Assembly: GCA_030770545.1 (NCBI GenBank)
Contig: CM061090.1
Span: forward strand, 17,022,501 to 17,086,500
Reading direction: 5' to 3'
Source of the DNA: Macropodus opercularis
Taxonomy: Eukaryota > Chordata > Actinopteri > Anabantiformes > Osphronemidae
Length of the DNA stretch: 64,000 nt
Below are positions 1 through 13,572 of the stretch, piece by piece (position 1 is the first letter of the stretch; each line of letters opens with the position of its first letter). Made by a program: the position numbers and the translations under genes. Under the pieces are notes generated by a model. The model saw nothing but the letters and a program-made list of their open reading frames with translations, had not been told where the DNA came from and searched no databases.

Positions 1-463
1 CAACACAACAACAAACACCCAAAGCCTGGCACTGCCCTCCCACCCTTACTCACTACTCAGCAAGGTCAGCCACTCGGCACGGCTCGTCACACCATCTGTT
101 TGAGCTGGTTGACATTTGGCCCGAGCCAACACTGAAATCTCACTTCAGAGGGGGCTCTGCGTTTTTGCATTCTGTTTTGTGTGTCAGCAGGGCGGCTCTC
201 GGTTGTATTTTCGTGGCAAACGGCAAGACTAAAGTCGTTAAATGAGTGTGTAAGATATTAGTGAAAAGAGAGATGGAGTCACGCATTAGATCAATGTCGA
301 GGCTTATAAATACTTTTTATACAGTGTGGCATAATAGGTCTAAACCCTGATAGTGATCGCTGCACATTTAATCAGTGCACAACACTGTAGGATCATAATT
401 CAAATCAACGCCAAATGAACAGGAAGGCAGATGAAACATAGCTTGATGATGTCTCACCGGCCT

Positions 464-480
464 CCAGAAGGGGGCAGCAG
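464..480 (+). promoter_or_regulatory. CTCF-like core
   Basis: CCAGAAGGGGGCAGCAG differs from the CTCF core CCASYAGRKGGC at one position. A similar near-match, CCACCAGGGGCCA, is at 21019-21031. These are motif matches only. Confidence 0.25.
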
Positions 481-3400
481 GCCACTAAGTTCAATGCGAT
501 GTAATGGAAAAATAGAAAGTCACATTCACAGGTCATTTAATCGCTTTGTTTTGTCATGGACTGGGGCCTCTGGTGCTGTTTTGCTGCCTCCAAGAGAGAG
601 AGAGTGAGAGCGAGACATCCCTGCCATTCAGAAATGAGATTTTCTCATCTGCCTGAGAGAATTTCCCCTTTTGGTGCGTTTGTACGGAGGTTTCGTAAGA
701 TTGCAGTGATTCTAGGATTTAATGTGTGTGTTCTGAGGAGACTCTCGGGTCTGCGGGGAGCTATAAGAACTGTTTTACTGCCGGTATTTAACTTTCTGAA
801 ACGCCTTATTGGAAGCAGCGAAGGCTCTTGCGTCAGAGAAACTGTGAAGTTTAATATCTGCAGACCTAAGCTGTACTTAGGACTCCATCGTTACTTAACT
901 TACTGCATGGATGTAGGCCGTGATGTTACTTTGCAGTGCATGCTCAGACTTGCTATCTCACACTGTCTTTTGCTAGTTCTTGTTGGGTTTTGCATATTCC
1001 AGCTAGAATATTGTCTTGTCATAAAGCCTTCCGGGTATTTAAGCCTAGCTGAGGGCTGGTGGGAGGGAAAAGGGGCTTGTCGGTGCCTTTCCCCCAATTC
1101 ATTCATCACCTTCTATTAAACACGTCACATTTTTGCTTCCCAGCTGGAGCACTTTCTTGTTATGTAATGTAAAATGACAGCCTGAAACCAGAGGTGGAGT
1201 GATATGCAGTTTTTAGAGCTGAGAGAAAGAAAATGGACCTGCTAAAAGACGCTGTAACGTGTCATGTTCTTTTGAGATAGGAGGACAGTGAGGCGAGGCG
1301 GAGAAGGCGCACGGCGAGCGATTTAGCTGGTGACTATGAGAGACTTTTTTTTAAATTTGTTTTGGGCTCCACACCTGACACTCCTCAATCTCTTGCCTCG
1401 ACCTCTTCGTCGGCACCTCTAATCTTCCCCGCACTTGTCTTTTGTTATGTAACGGTCGAGATTGGATGCGCTCGAGGTTGCTCGGGTGGCACAGGTAATG
1501 GAACCAGCGGGAGGTCAAAGGCAGGAGAGGGAAGGAGCAAAGTGAAGAGGCATCGTTTTGTGCTGCCTCAACAAGTCCTGACAGAGGTTTCTCAAGTCAA
1601 GAGGTGTCTTGTCTATCTATCTTTATGAATGTCAGTCTATATACAGGATGTTTGTTTCACAGTTTATTTAATTCTTATTTGCTCAGTTTGAGAAAATAAA
1701 TAAACACATTAACAAATGTGAAAAACACCAGAAACAATTAATGTGCTCTGGTTAAAATAATAAAATACAGTTTTAGACTTTGTAAAGTTCAGTCACACAG
1801 CTGTGCTTATACAACTTTTACTCCATCAATGAGAATTCTGTCTTACAAGCGCCACGGACGAGCCAGCATGAAAGCAAGCTCAAGGCAATCATTTGTATTC
1901 TTATCAGCTTTAACCACTTGACAAATACTATTGATGGTGCACCCGTGTAACTGCAGCTCCTCAGAGCAGGATACACACTGAGCTGTGAGCAGCGTCCAGG
2001 GAGAATAGACATCGTTTCCTCTGAGATAATCTATGCCAGTGATTCCTGGGTGAATGCACTGATCAGTGATCTTATGGACAGAAGGTTCACAGGCTCTAAA
2101 TGCTCTTGGGAGATTCCAAAAACATTTTAAGGAAACATGGATGCTTTATTAAATAACGAATACGAAACAATTGCATCCTTTTGATCAGATTTCTGCAGAA
2201 ACAAATAGTTTTCCAAATGCTCAAGCCTCATTTTTTTTAAGAGCGTTTGCAGCCACTGGTGAAAAATAATTGTTTCACTTACAGTAAAAGCCACCACATG
2301 TTCAAAAAGCAATGGCTTTAAATAGGAAGCTGCAGCAATGGTGGGTAGAATAATTAACTAACAATGAAATATATGCATGCCCCATTTTCCATAAATCCCT
2401 CCTACATACTGTTGGTCGGAAATTTTGGTTTACAGCAGCAGTGGTGAAATCTGCTGTTAACAATGAAAGGATATTGATATATAAATCTACCCTGCTTACA
2501 ATATTTCCATACGCAGTGTAAATGAATTAATTAGCTTTCACAGAAAATGCAGCCTGTTCATAGGAATGAGAGACCTACCTCATATAAGACAACCTACTGC
2601 ATATCAAGGATCGCAGCATTAGCCAAATAACCTTAAACACTGGTAGTAGGTACTAAAGCTAAACACACGGACAATCAAACTGTAGTTTAGTTCATTAACT
2701 CGTAAACACGTTGTTGTCGATTAGTTATAAGATTGCGATATGTTTCATGGATAATAAATAATGACTTTTTATATTTACAGTATATTTATGTGCTCTTTTC
2801 TCGTCTCAAGCGGCTTTCTATTGATAATAAAACCCGAGCTGCGTTTGTTTACTTCACAACTCAGTGTTTTCCTCCAACCATCGAGTCACATCAAATATCC
2901 TCTGACCCCACACACTAGCTCCTGAAGGACCTTATATCCTTAGCAGGGAAACAGTTGATGTGTTTTGTGTTTCCATGGTGACCCCTCCACACAGCACGTA
3001 AGACAATAATGAAAGCTCTCAGAGGCCGTAGGGGCACCAGAATAGTGCACGTCCTCAACGTTTCAGCTATTGTGGCAAGAGTTACACAACCTGACTTTCA
3101 CCCTGAGAAGGTTTCATTCCCCCATCATCTTAGGGCTTTTGAGACCAGCAAAGATTGGGCTTGCTAGCAAAGGGATGACACACGGAATGACAAAACTCCT
3201 GTGTCTGTCTGTCAGGCTTGGTCTTTATCCGACTGACATTTGCTGGCTCAGGCTCATCCGGGCTCCGGCGAAGCCAGGGATAAGAGTCAGACACAGATGG
3301 CTTTTTCCTTTGCAATTCTGTAGTGGAAGATTCATAGGGGGAAAATGTTTCCAAATCTTCATCCTGTTTTTACAGACTCTTTGAAATATAATTGCCTCTA

Positions 3401-6400
3401 CAACAGTAGGAGAGACTGAAATCTTTACATAGTGCACCATTGTGGCATTGTTTTCGTAATGCGCTGTTGTGCAGCGCTTTGTGATTTCTTTTTCCCCTGT
3501 GCTGACCCAACCTATTGGTGATTAAGGCTGTTACTTCAGAAAAGACATTTCTTGTCCTCTGACTAAGACAGAGGCAAAAGAACAATGTACCATTTAAAAC
3601 TGATGAGCCGAAGCCAGCTTGAAGGAGGAGAGGGGAGGTGTAGGTGTTAAATTGATTGGCGAGAGAAAAAAGCATCTGCTTTGCAATAGCTTAACAGTTG
3701 CCTCAGAAGCACGCCTGCTATTGTTTCCAAACAAGAATACCCACTTCTGTGTGCCGAGGAGTGTCGCCTTCAGAAGAAATGTGTGAGAGGGATAGAAATG
3801 GTTGCATAAGAAACATTTAGAGGCATCTTCTTCTTCTTCTTTTTTTTTTTTTTTGCAGCTCTCTGGAACCTTGATCTGTTTTCTTTTTTTATTAGCTGCC
3901 TCAAAACTTTCTGTTCTCCAGGCAGTTCGGATTTAATACGTGGGCAGAGAACAAAAGACAGGCTATGCGGGGTTAAAGTCAGCAGCTGATCCAATGACAG
4001 AAACGGTATCGAGGCGAGAGGGTCCCAGGTGTAGTCATGACTCAAGTAGCACTCCAAGATAGAGGGCTGTGATTTAGGGGCCAAGAAGTGAAAGGGAAGC
4101 ATGGGGGCATCATGGGAGCTTGGGTCCTGTGTGACAAGCTGCCTGTTGTGTGCATACTCCCTGACAGCAGGAGAAGCAAAGAGAGAGGACACCTGACTCC
4201 TCTAACCTTCACCAAAGTAAGATGGGGCTCAGGCTTCACTTACTGAACAGCAGTAGCATGAATGTGCACCTCTGTGAATTTATTTTAGAAAAGTTTGGTC
4301 GCTAGACGTCGCAGAGTTCAGACTTTTTTATTTTTCTGCTGACGGGAAGGGCCAAAATGCAACGAGAAGTCATTTCTCTTTTTTTTCAACATTGCGCAGT
4401 GCTGGAGTTGTGCCATTGGCATCAGGCACAGTCAGGCTTATCTGCACATTTCCCACTGCACTGATCAGCGTCTTACTGATTATTGGATGGCTCCTAATCA
4501 ATGAAGCTGTTTAAGGTTGGGTTTCAAGGTAAATGTTAATCTAGAACACATGTTGTATGTCAAGGCAGTGTAGACTGTAATGAACCAAGGCGGGTTTCCC
4601 CCGACCAACACCAAGATTGTAAATAAAAATATTAAACTTAAACATTGCTGTATGTCCCATAAATAGATTTTGCAACAATACACATCTTTTGGCAGCAGAT
4701 GCATTCTGGGAGAACACTTTTCAGATGCCAAACACACTGATCGACTACAGCATAATGAGCAATCATTGCATTGATAAAAACATAATCAAAGTGTCACTAC
4801 TGTTCCACAAAAATGTGTTATTAGATTGTGTGTAAGTTGTGCTTGAGCTCATGTCAGCATGTAAACATACTGTGTAGAACATTTGCACACAAATCTGCTG
4901 TATCAGTGCTGCAGATTAGATCGTGTAGGAGACAGTCCTGTAATTATTGTGATTACATTTCCTGGTGTTCCTGTCATTATATGTCGTATTTGTATAGTGC
5001 CAGTCTCTTGTGTTTTGTTATAAAATGCACTTTTACATGTCAAGGGTGTGGCTGAGCTCAAGCCGGGATCAGTATTGTTGTCACTCTGGCTCCCTTCCTG
5101 CCTGCCCCCTTCTCTTTTCTCAAGCACTCCTCTCACTCCCTCTACGGAGTGACATTTATTAATTAAATATGGTGTACTGCCGCAGGATGTGCTTCCCTTT
5201 CCACTATCTCCAGACACTAATAATTACATTGGCATTTAGCTCTGTGATAGGCCGACCCTATGGCCTTTATGAAATGTTCCCTGGGCCCGGATACTGAGCA
5301 AAATATAGACTGATGTGACGCTATATATTGATCCATCTGCCTATCTTCTTGCTTTTTTCTAGGAAGAGAGCCAGCGTTCATTAGCTTGGTCAAAGAATGC
5401 AACAACGCCTTTATCTGATGTGACATCACTGAAGGCTGAATTTGAGCTTTGCTGCACTGTGAAATATAACCTGTTGATTTGATCCCATCCAAAACAAACA
5501 CAATCACATTCTAGATTAAATATTATGTTTGCATAAATCTGGAAGTCTGATCCACATTAGTTCAGCTGACTTTAGCAGGTTTTCAGGTTACAGGTGCACA
5601 CAACATATTAATCCCTGATAATGTGTAATGATCATTATATTGATTGATTAGGATGTGAATCGAGTAAATATAAACTACCAGTAAATGGAGTGGAGTAAAA
5701 ATTACAATATAATTGTAGCCAAAGTTAAAATAAGATGGGAATATATTACTAATGCCTGAACATCGTTTTTGAGTTGAATTTTAATGCACGCTGTCAAATG
5801 TTGTCTTGTTTCTTGACTTGAGTGAACTCTCACAACTTTTAAGAGGTTAAAAGACTTTGAGGAGCGATTCCACAGAGCAGTGTGAGGAAGTCTCTCCAGG
5901 TTTGTCTGAATCATCTCTGATCTCCAAATTAAACTTTAGATTTCACTCTCGTTTAGTTTTAACAAAAAACTTTTTGGTGAGTTTAAAATTGGGCTTTTGG
6001 GCTCAGGGGAACTGCGTGTTCTATCCGGTATCGGCTAAGATGACCAGTGTTCCTGGCATCTTGGGAAATCTCCCTCTGACTTCCTTTATTTTGGTCGATG
6101 TCCTTGTCCTCGGCTGTCATAGGGCCTGAAAGGCGATCGCTAGCAAGTGTTGTCCTCCCTGCACAATGTGCTGTGCTGCCGTATTCGTTGCTGGGTACTT
6201 GACTGAGCAGAGCGTAAAAGCCCGGAATGAGTGACAGCGATGCTTAGCAGAGACAAACTGACATGCGTTGTCGCCGTTCTTACTACATATGTGTTTTTGT
6301 GCTCATATATATGTTCCTTCTTTATGCACACATGCCGTATGTGCTTTAATACTGTGTGGGAGCAGTAATATTTTCAGCTGTGTGGGTTCATGATAATAGA

Positions 6401-7342
6401 TGTCTCATCTTTTTGTTTGTGCTGTTTCCACATATTTGCAAGGTGATACATTTCATAACTCCAACTAGAAACTCAATATTATCTTGCCAGGTGGATATAA
6501 GTGGTATTTGTAGAGCTGTGCTTCTGGGACGAGCTGGAGCTATCAAATAACATAGCACCGTATGTAACCATGTTATTTGATCTCTCCACTCTCCTCTCTC
6601 GCTGTGAGGTAATATCTTTGCATACAGTTTTATCAGCGCTTGGGTTAGTTTGACTAAATCAAGTGCAGGGCATGTTTGTTGGGGCTGTTGGTACAGTCGA
6701 ATTCCTCCGAAATCGCAGTTCAGATACAGCTAAAACACTTAGATAAGCTACTGTATTCCTCCCATTATATCCCATCCCATGGTTCTGAAAGCTCAATGTT
6801 GATGTTTATATTGGTCTTAAAATGCTATAAGAAATGTATGAGAAGCAAAGTGTTGGATATTTTAAATGCCTTACAGATGAAAGGATGATCAGCAAGACAG
6901 GTTCTAATGGGCTAATGGATTTATCGACTCATTGTTTCCACGCTATTGTGACACATCTTGTTCCCTAAAGTTCAAGCTTAATATACTGTACAAAGGGCAT
7001 GTCACCTATAAAAAAAGATGAAAACTGAATGTCGGGCTGAAAACTGCGAACTGCGATCTCAGACACTACGCTCATTCATGATGTTTTGTGTGCATTCGCA
7101 AACAAAGGCGTGAATTTGGGTTTGAAAAGAACTTCCTACCTCTCGCATTCGCAGCGATTCACAGCACCCGCCTTCCGGTCCGAAAGTCCAGATCTGCGGC
7201 CGTGTTTATTAGCTTTGCTTAATTGTGCGTAGTATCTAAAGGTCAGGGCCTGCTGTGATACATCGCTGCCAAAATGGCTTCCAGGGGGACACGGTTTCAG
7301 ATGAATAAACACAGAAAGCTGTGCCACCTTCCACCCCTCTGT

Positions 7343-7374
7343 CCCTCCATCCCTCCATCCCTCCATCCCTCCAT
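7343..7374 (+). repeat. Tandem repeat, 8-bp unit CCCTCCAT, four copies
   Basis: The four copies are perfect and occupy 32 bases inside the first intron segment. The flank is also C/T-rich. Confidence 0.9.
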
Positions 7375-8085
7375 TTCTGTCCTCTACCTCCCAATGTGCA
7401 GCAACATCAAATCAGCTTTTTAGGCTTTGCACGTTGTCCTGTGACTGATGGGCATCCACTGGTACACACCGCCTCACTGACTTCCATTTCAGCTGGCATA
7501 AGGCAGCAGATTAATTCACTTGTCACCCCCCCCCCTTTTTTTTCTGCTAGAGCCTATGTTTATTCAGATAGGATGGAAGATGTGTTTGTCTTCTAGGGAA
7601 TTAAAACATGCAGTATATCTGTATAACTACTGCCTTCTCAGTGATGAATAGTATTTGACTTCTATAAGCAGTAAACTTGTTCTGTTTGGCTTGTAAAACT
7701 GATTTAATGAGAGAGTGACTTGAATAGATAAGCAGATATAGTGCAGGGGATTATTGAGAGGTGAGCTGAATCGAAGATGGAAGATGTGCAGTTTATTATC
7801 AGCTATGTAATGCACTTTTTATAAGCCCATAACCTCGGGGCCAGTTGGTACCTGCAAGAGATGCAGAATTGTATGATTGTTTGCATCCTGAGATGTACTT
7901 CACAATGTTCACGTTCAAAGGAGACGTGCCCACAACTTAACAGTGCTAAACTTCCCACTAATGAGTAATGACATTAAGTTACCCAAGATGAGACGTGGTT
8001 ACACAACAAAGGTTGTGTATTGTATTTATATACTGCATTTCAATCTGTTACATACTCCTTTGACAGCGACTGTTGTCTCCCACAG

Positions 8086-8172
8086 GCTTTGTTGGGAGGA
8101 GGCCGGCAGATGGATCTCACCAAGTTTCAACACACTCTCTGGGACGTCTTGACAAAAGGAGATAATGTAAAG
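8086..8172 (+). CDS. prkcsh: PRKCSH-like exon: segment after the EF-hands
   Basis: This exon is 87 bases, exactly 29 codons, entered and left in phase 0. The acceptor is a pyrimidine-rich tract ending CCCACAG and the donor is AAG|GTGAGA. It reads ALLGGGRQMDLTKF followed by QHTLWDVLTKGDNVK. In PRKCSH the second EF-hand is followed by a segment of the form ALL-GD-x-TDxTSFxDxVWxxI, and the match in spacing and in the L-L, D-x-T-x-F and W positions is good. The exon encoding the EF-hand itself should lie upstream, but I see none in 1-8085. The reading frame has no stops. Confidence 0.75.
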
Positions 8173-9612
8173 GTGAGAAACATTTTCCTAATTTTTATTA
8201 TTCTTCATTTTTCACATGAGCTAACTACAGAATATGTTTGGTCACAACTTTATTTCTTGGATTATTTTTTCCATGCCGTTCTTCCTGATCACTATTGTTG
8301 TGTGACTAGTCATTGTTTGAGTTTCTGTTCATGTTTCCGTCTCCCCAATCGAGGAAGATGAATCCTTAACACTGCATCTTTTTTTCCACCACATAGTTGG
8401 TATTTGCTGTGCACAGCAACCTCCAGGAACAATTTAGAAACAAGCAATGGCCACAATCACAAAACATAGAAAATTTGTCTTTCTTTAACTAAAGTAGCAA
8501 GTGCACTGTACTGTAGCTGCTGGTGATTCCATGCAGTAACATTTATATTTTTCTTAAGGGGGTTAGGGTTAGTTATTTCTTAGAATAGGTTTATCTAATG
8601 TAGCCACAGCACATATTACCTTGGTGCTAATTTAGAGTCCATAAACTGCCGCTCGCTTTTTTTCAGCACAGCTTTATAAACCACACGCTTTATATTTGAT
8701 AGCAAAGGCCTAAAAGAAAATGTCCATGCCTTCTCTCCATCTCCTGAACTGAGGACGTGAAGAGTACTAGATAGCATCCTTTCATTTCCGCTCCTCCTGA
8801 TAAAAAGATGAGAGAAGGAGAGGACGAAAGTGAGGCTTGTCGCTGGGCAGTAGTGATTGAGTCCCTTCGGTAAGCCACAGCGAGAATCTGTTCAAATAAC
8901 CCACTCTGGCGATAAGAAGGTAGTCATTTCCATAGACAAAAAACATTGAGGTTCAGATTAGATTTCACCATTCGCCTGCCTTATCTTGGTGTTGCTCCAT
9001 CATAGAATGTGAATTATAAGGCAAACTCCTGCCCCCATCTCTCCGTGAAAACACTATTGAAATACATATGGGCTGGAAATGAAAGGATTGTATTTGCACT
9101 ATTATTGTAGGCAGCAGCAGCAGCACTGGTCTGAATTTTAAAGCCCGCATGAGGAGCATCACCAGAGTTAGTGCTGCTGTAGGTGGAAAACCTGCGAAAA
9201 ACCTTTTCTTATGCAGTTTCTGAGATGTTTTCTTAATCTCAGTGGACGAACACACGCAAGACGTGTGACGACAAAACGATACAGACACACGTATACAGAT
9301 GTTGATTTTGTGTGGACGTTTATATTCAATTTTTAGCTGAACACAAGGGCCCAGTTAAGGATATGGAACAAATAGGTTCTTAAAGGTGCTGGAAGTGTTG
9401 GCTTTTCAAGGACATCCTTCAAGCGTTCATTGTATCTGTAAATATCTACCGTTGGGTCCAAGATGCTCTTTCTTTGGGGTGATGGGGACACATTCAACGT
9501 TGTAAAGGTTTGATGCAGTACTGAGCAGTTTAACATTACTGTTACTACTTTGTCTATTCTTATTGCTTCCCTCTCCATTTTTCATTAATGCGTTGAATCG
9601 ATTTTATGGAAA

Positions 9613-9620
9613 TGACGTCA
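9613..9620 (+). promoter_or_regulatory. CRE palindrome TGACGTCA
   Basis: This is a perfect 8-base cAMP response element. A single 8-mer is expected about once by chance in a window of this size, so function is unproven. Confidence 0.2.
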
Positions 9621-12600
9621 GTATTGTAAATTGTCTTTGCTTCTCATTGTATGTTTGTTGTTATTTCTCTCTGTTGCTGTCAGCTTCCAAATAAGACTTT
9701 GTTCCATATTCATCAAAAGGTCGTTAACCACTCAAGCGTTTGAGTTTTCTTCCTCTTCTTTACGTGATCAAACGTCACTGTGACAACCATCACGTTCCAG
9801 CCATATGTTCAGTTCATTTGTATGTACCACCGTTCCTTCGTTTCCTCAAGATGCCTGAATCCAAACTCTCCATCAAGAAGACGGTGTCTTATGAAACGCC
9901 GTACAATGCGAACAGTCACAGCTACAAAGGGACTTGGTCTAATTGTGTTGAAGCCGTGCACCGTAGCTGCGCGGGCTAATAGTGTGTTTTCTTTTCACAC
10001 TCCTCACCAGGCTTATGCCTCTCACATAATGCACGTCGCAGCGAATCGACGCCATCGTCAACACAATGTCTGTGACAGGGCTTTCTGTTCTAGGAGAAAA
10101 CTCGGCTAATGACTCACCACGTCTCTCAAACCGTCTTGTTAGGAGCTAATAATTGAGTCTTTTCTATAGTTTTACACTTTAACCTGCCTTTCTTGCCTGG
10201 TCAAATGATTCCTCGATTACCGTACGGCTGGTAAACAACATTTGGAGAGATCAGGCTTTGTGTTGGTAAACACAAATAATTGCTCCTACTTTTCTGTTAA
10301 CGCAGACATTTTGGTGTAAACTGGTGTTTTGCAAATAGACGCAGTATAGCTGGTTAAAATGGTAATAAATATACAAGAGTTCAGTCTGTGATTCACCCAC
10401 AGAACCCCGAGCTGAAAGCGTTATGGCAGTGTGCGTTTTGCTGCCTCCACATCAAGCGTCAGCAGTGAAAATGAAATTGTCTCTTTTACTTAAAGGCTCT
10501 TTAAAAAAAAAAGCAGGCTTCGACAGTGTCAGCAGTAGGAAACGCATGCTTTGGATATTCAGAGAGAAGAGCAGAATTAGTGGAGTATTTTTAGGGATTT
10601 GGGGCTTTTGCTGTGGAGACTGACACACTGTTAAGGCTACATTTGTGTGAACATTTAATGGACCCCCCGCTGGTGTCCCCGTGGCCCCCTGCTTGTAAAG
10701 AGGCCTAAGCAGACATGACATGAAGAGCTTTCGGGAGACGCTCCATCTATCTGTTGCAGCCCTTCTTTTTTTTTCTCTGCCCCCTCTCTCCTCTCCTTTG
10801 TAAGCAAAGATAACTTTGGTAAATATTTCATAGGGTATATTTCCTCAGATTCACTGAGTCGAGCGGGGAGAGTGGCACGCGATGGCGTCTGACAGGCCCG
10901 ACACGCTGGCGTCCGCTAGGAGACAGCCTTTCTTTTTTTTGCTCTGTCGTCCTGACACTCCCACTCCTTTCTTCTCTCCTATTTTCCTTCTGTCACAGGC
11001 AGCAGTTGTTTCAGCTGAGAGTCAGACTGTTGACCATTTAGCTGCTTCTTAAAAATTTTGTACGACTTCAAAACTTCTGCCGATCCATCTGATACTCAGT
11101 TAAAATGCCAGCATATGGATACAAAGCTGTTGTTGCGCAGACTGCAGCACTTAATGGCATTCAGTCTTTTGCCAACCTTAATTTTCACATTAGTGGGAAA
11201 AATGATTATAATATCAAACTGGAAGTGTCACGGTTGCAGAAGGATTCGTATTTTCTTCATTTTCATTTCGTCTGTCTTTACCTTTCAAGCTGACCTCAGC
11301 TTTCCTCCACAGTCAGCTGCACATTACTGAGTCATGTCGCATCAACCATGAAATAACACCACTAAATAATCACTATTGTTGCTATTTTCAGTGCTTCTCA
11401 AGCTCCAATATCATATTTTTCATGCGAGCTTCAATGGCTGCCTTTATTGTTATTGGAAGACACACTTCATTTCCCTCCCCAATATTCAATTTCATGGAGG
11501 GATGAGAAAAGGCTGCTTTTCCATGCCACTTACAAAGACTTGACAACACTGGAGTATGTTCACTTTCCTGCTGCAGCCGCCCTCTTATTTAATAAACAGC
11601 GTGCTTGCTTGACTTACAGTAGGTTTCCCCCCCTCGCCTTGCTCAATCTGACGAGCAGCTGAACGGTGTCACAGTTAACAGGGGCGGCTTTGTTGCTCTG
11701 TTGTGACAACACTGGTTTGATGTAGAAGTGGTAGTTCTCGGTTGCCATGTTCTCCCCTTCTGCTCTTTTACTTTCTTGTTTCTGCTCTGTCTGGATCTCA
11801 CCACTGTCACACATTGGGGAAGCCAACTGGCATGACCTGAAAGTGTGACGGCGACACGCAAGCTGCCATTTTTTATTTATTTATTTTCCTCCTGCCCTCC
11901 CTCCTTCCAGTGCGCTTACATACATATGGAGGAATGCATTCATTTTTCTAGATTAAACAACTTTAATTGGCTCTCAGTCTTGCCTGAGCTGGTGTCCCAG
12001 GATGCAGTAGAGGGTGCCAGTGATGTGTTAAAATGTGCTTGTGCGTGTGTGTGTCCCTCATTTCCATACGACTGCTGGGCCTTCATCAAACTACACATAA
12101 GAGCCCCCTCTTCAACCACCCGCTATGACCTCATTAATGAACATTTATAAACGATCACTTCTCGGACAGCTTCAGCAACAACTAAAAAAAAAAACCTTTT
12201 AAGAGTCGAAGTCATAGCAGAGCTGCTGTATTGTTTGCATTATGTGTCAGCTGGCATTAAATACTGTGTCATTTGCTGTAAGCAGCCTTTTTGACTGTAT
12301 TAGCACAGTTTGTTTTCTAATCAACGCTTTCTAGAGGACACTCAATGGCACTTAACGACATTATCTATGTTACAGTCAAACGTAATCTCATCTTATGTGT
12401 AAAAAAAACATGGTAACTAATAATACACAGGAACATCGTCTAGTCAAAGGCTTTGTTGCGAAGTGCCATTAAAATTAATCAAAAGATTTACTCCTTAAAA
12501 CCACCATGAGTCACTCTGTCACTCGTCTCGCTGTGGGGCTGGCGATACAGAAGAGGAAAGTGCCACCAGCCATGTATGGGACTGGAAAAGGAAAACCACT

Positions 12601-12671
12601 CAGGGTGTCTTCATCCTCTGTTTGAACAGCGGCGCTGGGGGGTGGTAGAGGAGAGTGGGAGGAGTGCAGTC

Positions 12672-12702
12672 GGGGACCGGGGGAAACGGGGGGAGGGGGG
12701 GG
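12672..12702 (+). other. G-quadruplex motif
   Basis: Four G runs of 4, 5, 6 and 8 bases are separated by loops ACC, AAAC and A, fitting the canonical four-run quadruplex pattern on the plus (coding) strand. It would therefore also be present in the intron RNA. Confidence 0.6.
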
Positions 12703-13396
12703 ATAAAACAGAAGAAGTTTCTCACAGCTGTCCAGCCCGAGGCCCAAAATATGTGGCAGCTTCCTCGTCATCGCGTCACCAGCCATCCGTTCTCGCCTGT
12801 CATTATTTTACCTCTCGCTGAGCGCACATGCCGTCTCTCACACACACACACACACGTGCACACTGACACCACCACACACTGTCTGTTCTGCCTTGATCCA
12901 CTCTTCTCTTCCTCAAATACAGTATGACCAACTTAAACAGAAGGGGAAAAATAGACTAAAGTTACTCAACTGTTCCGGAAGGTCTAGTATATTAAAACTG
13001 TGTTAAGGGATAAAGATAAGTTAAAATATCACTAAGCTATTATTCTTACGTGCTCTACAACTGCAGTATGTCATAATTCTTATATGAATACAAATCCAAT
13101 ACCATGGTGTGGTTCACTGATGTTTTATAGCATTGTTTGTAAGACCCATGCAAAATAATTTTGTCCAGCTCTGTGGCGTGAAAATCAGTAACAATCAATC
13201 AATAACAATCAGCACTAGATCCAACCCTTTCACAACCAGGCTAAGGTTTTCTTTTTGAGTGTGCTTAACTTTTTGGCACACTTTGGTGTATGACGACTTT
13301 AAAGGCATACAATGAAATTTGAATCAATATGTAATGTCAAAACTGAAAGCGGCTACAATATTGTTAAAGACTGATTTGTCAATTAGTCAGTCGATT

Positions 13397-13572
13397 TCAG
13401 TTGAATTCAATTCAGTTTATTTACAGTATATAGTACCAAATCACAACAACAGCCATTTCATGGCACTTTACAGAGGTAAAGAATTTTACAGACAATCGAA
13501 TAAGTTCTACCTTAAAAAGGCACCAGGTATCAGTGGAGAGGAAACATCCAGCAGAACCAGGCTTCATCTCAT
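13397..13572 (+). repeat. Teleost dispersed repeat, copy A
   Basis: It starts with a TTCAATTCA...TTTATTTA motif, then CCAAATCACAACAACAG, then TGGCACTTTACA, and ends with CCAGCAGAACCAGGCT. This order of blocks is that of a very common fish interspersed repeat whose consensus I recall as beginning TTCAATTCAATTTTATTTATATAG. A second copy is at 48431-48655. The copy is decayed. I am not certain of its class name. Confidence 0.65.

Larger units (their letters stand above)
1..8085 (+). other. Intron upstream of the first recognised exon
   Basis: No exon of the EF-hand or LDLa region is recognisable here, and no other gene. It contains a CTCF-like core at 464-480, an X-box-like near-match at 2969-2982, a T tract near 3841-3854, an 8-bp tandem repeat at 7343-7374 and a C run near 7527. 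The stretch at 5150-5330 has ordered AT-rich homeobox-type sequence (TTAATTAAAT and TAATAATTACATT) and could be a conserved noncoding element, but I cannot test conservation. Confidence 0.6.

Noticed and set aside
8558..8575. Two TTAGGG-like units (GGGTTAGGGTTAG)
   Set aside because: Two copies are too few to call an interstitial telomeric repeat.
9851..9979. Plus-strand reading frame MPESKLSIKKTVSYETPYNA
   Set aside because: It looks exon-like at first, but the frame and splice phases do not join to the flanking exons and nothing similar is known to me.
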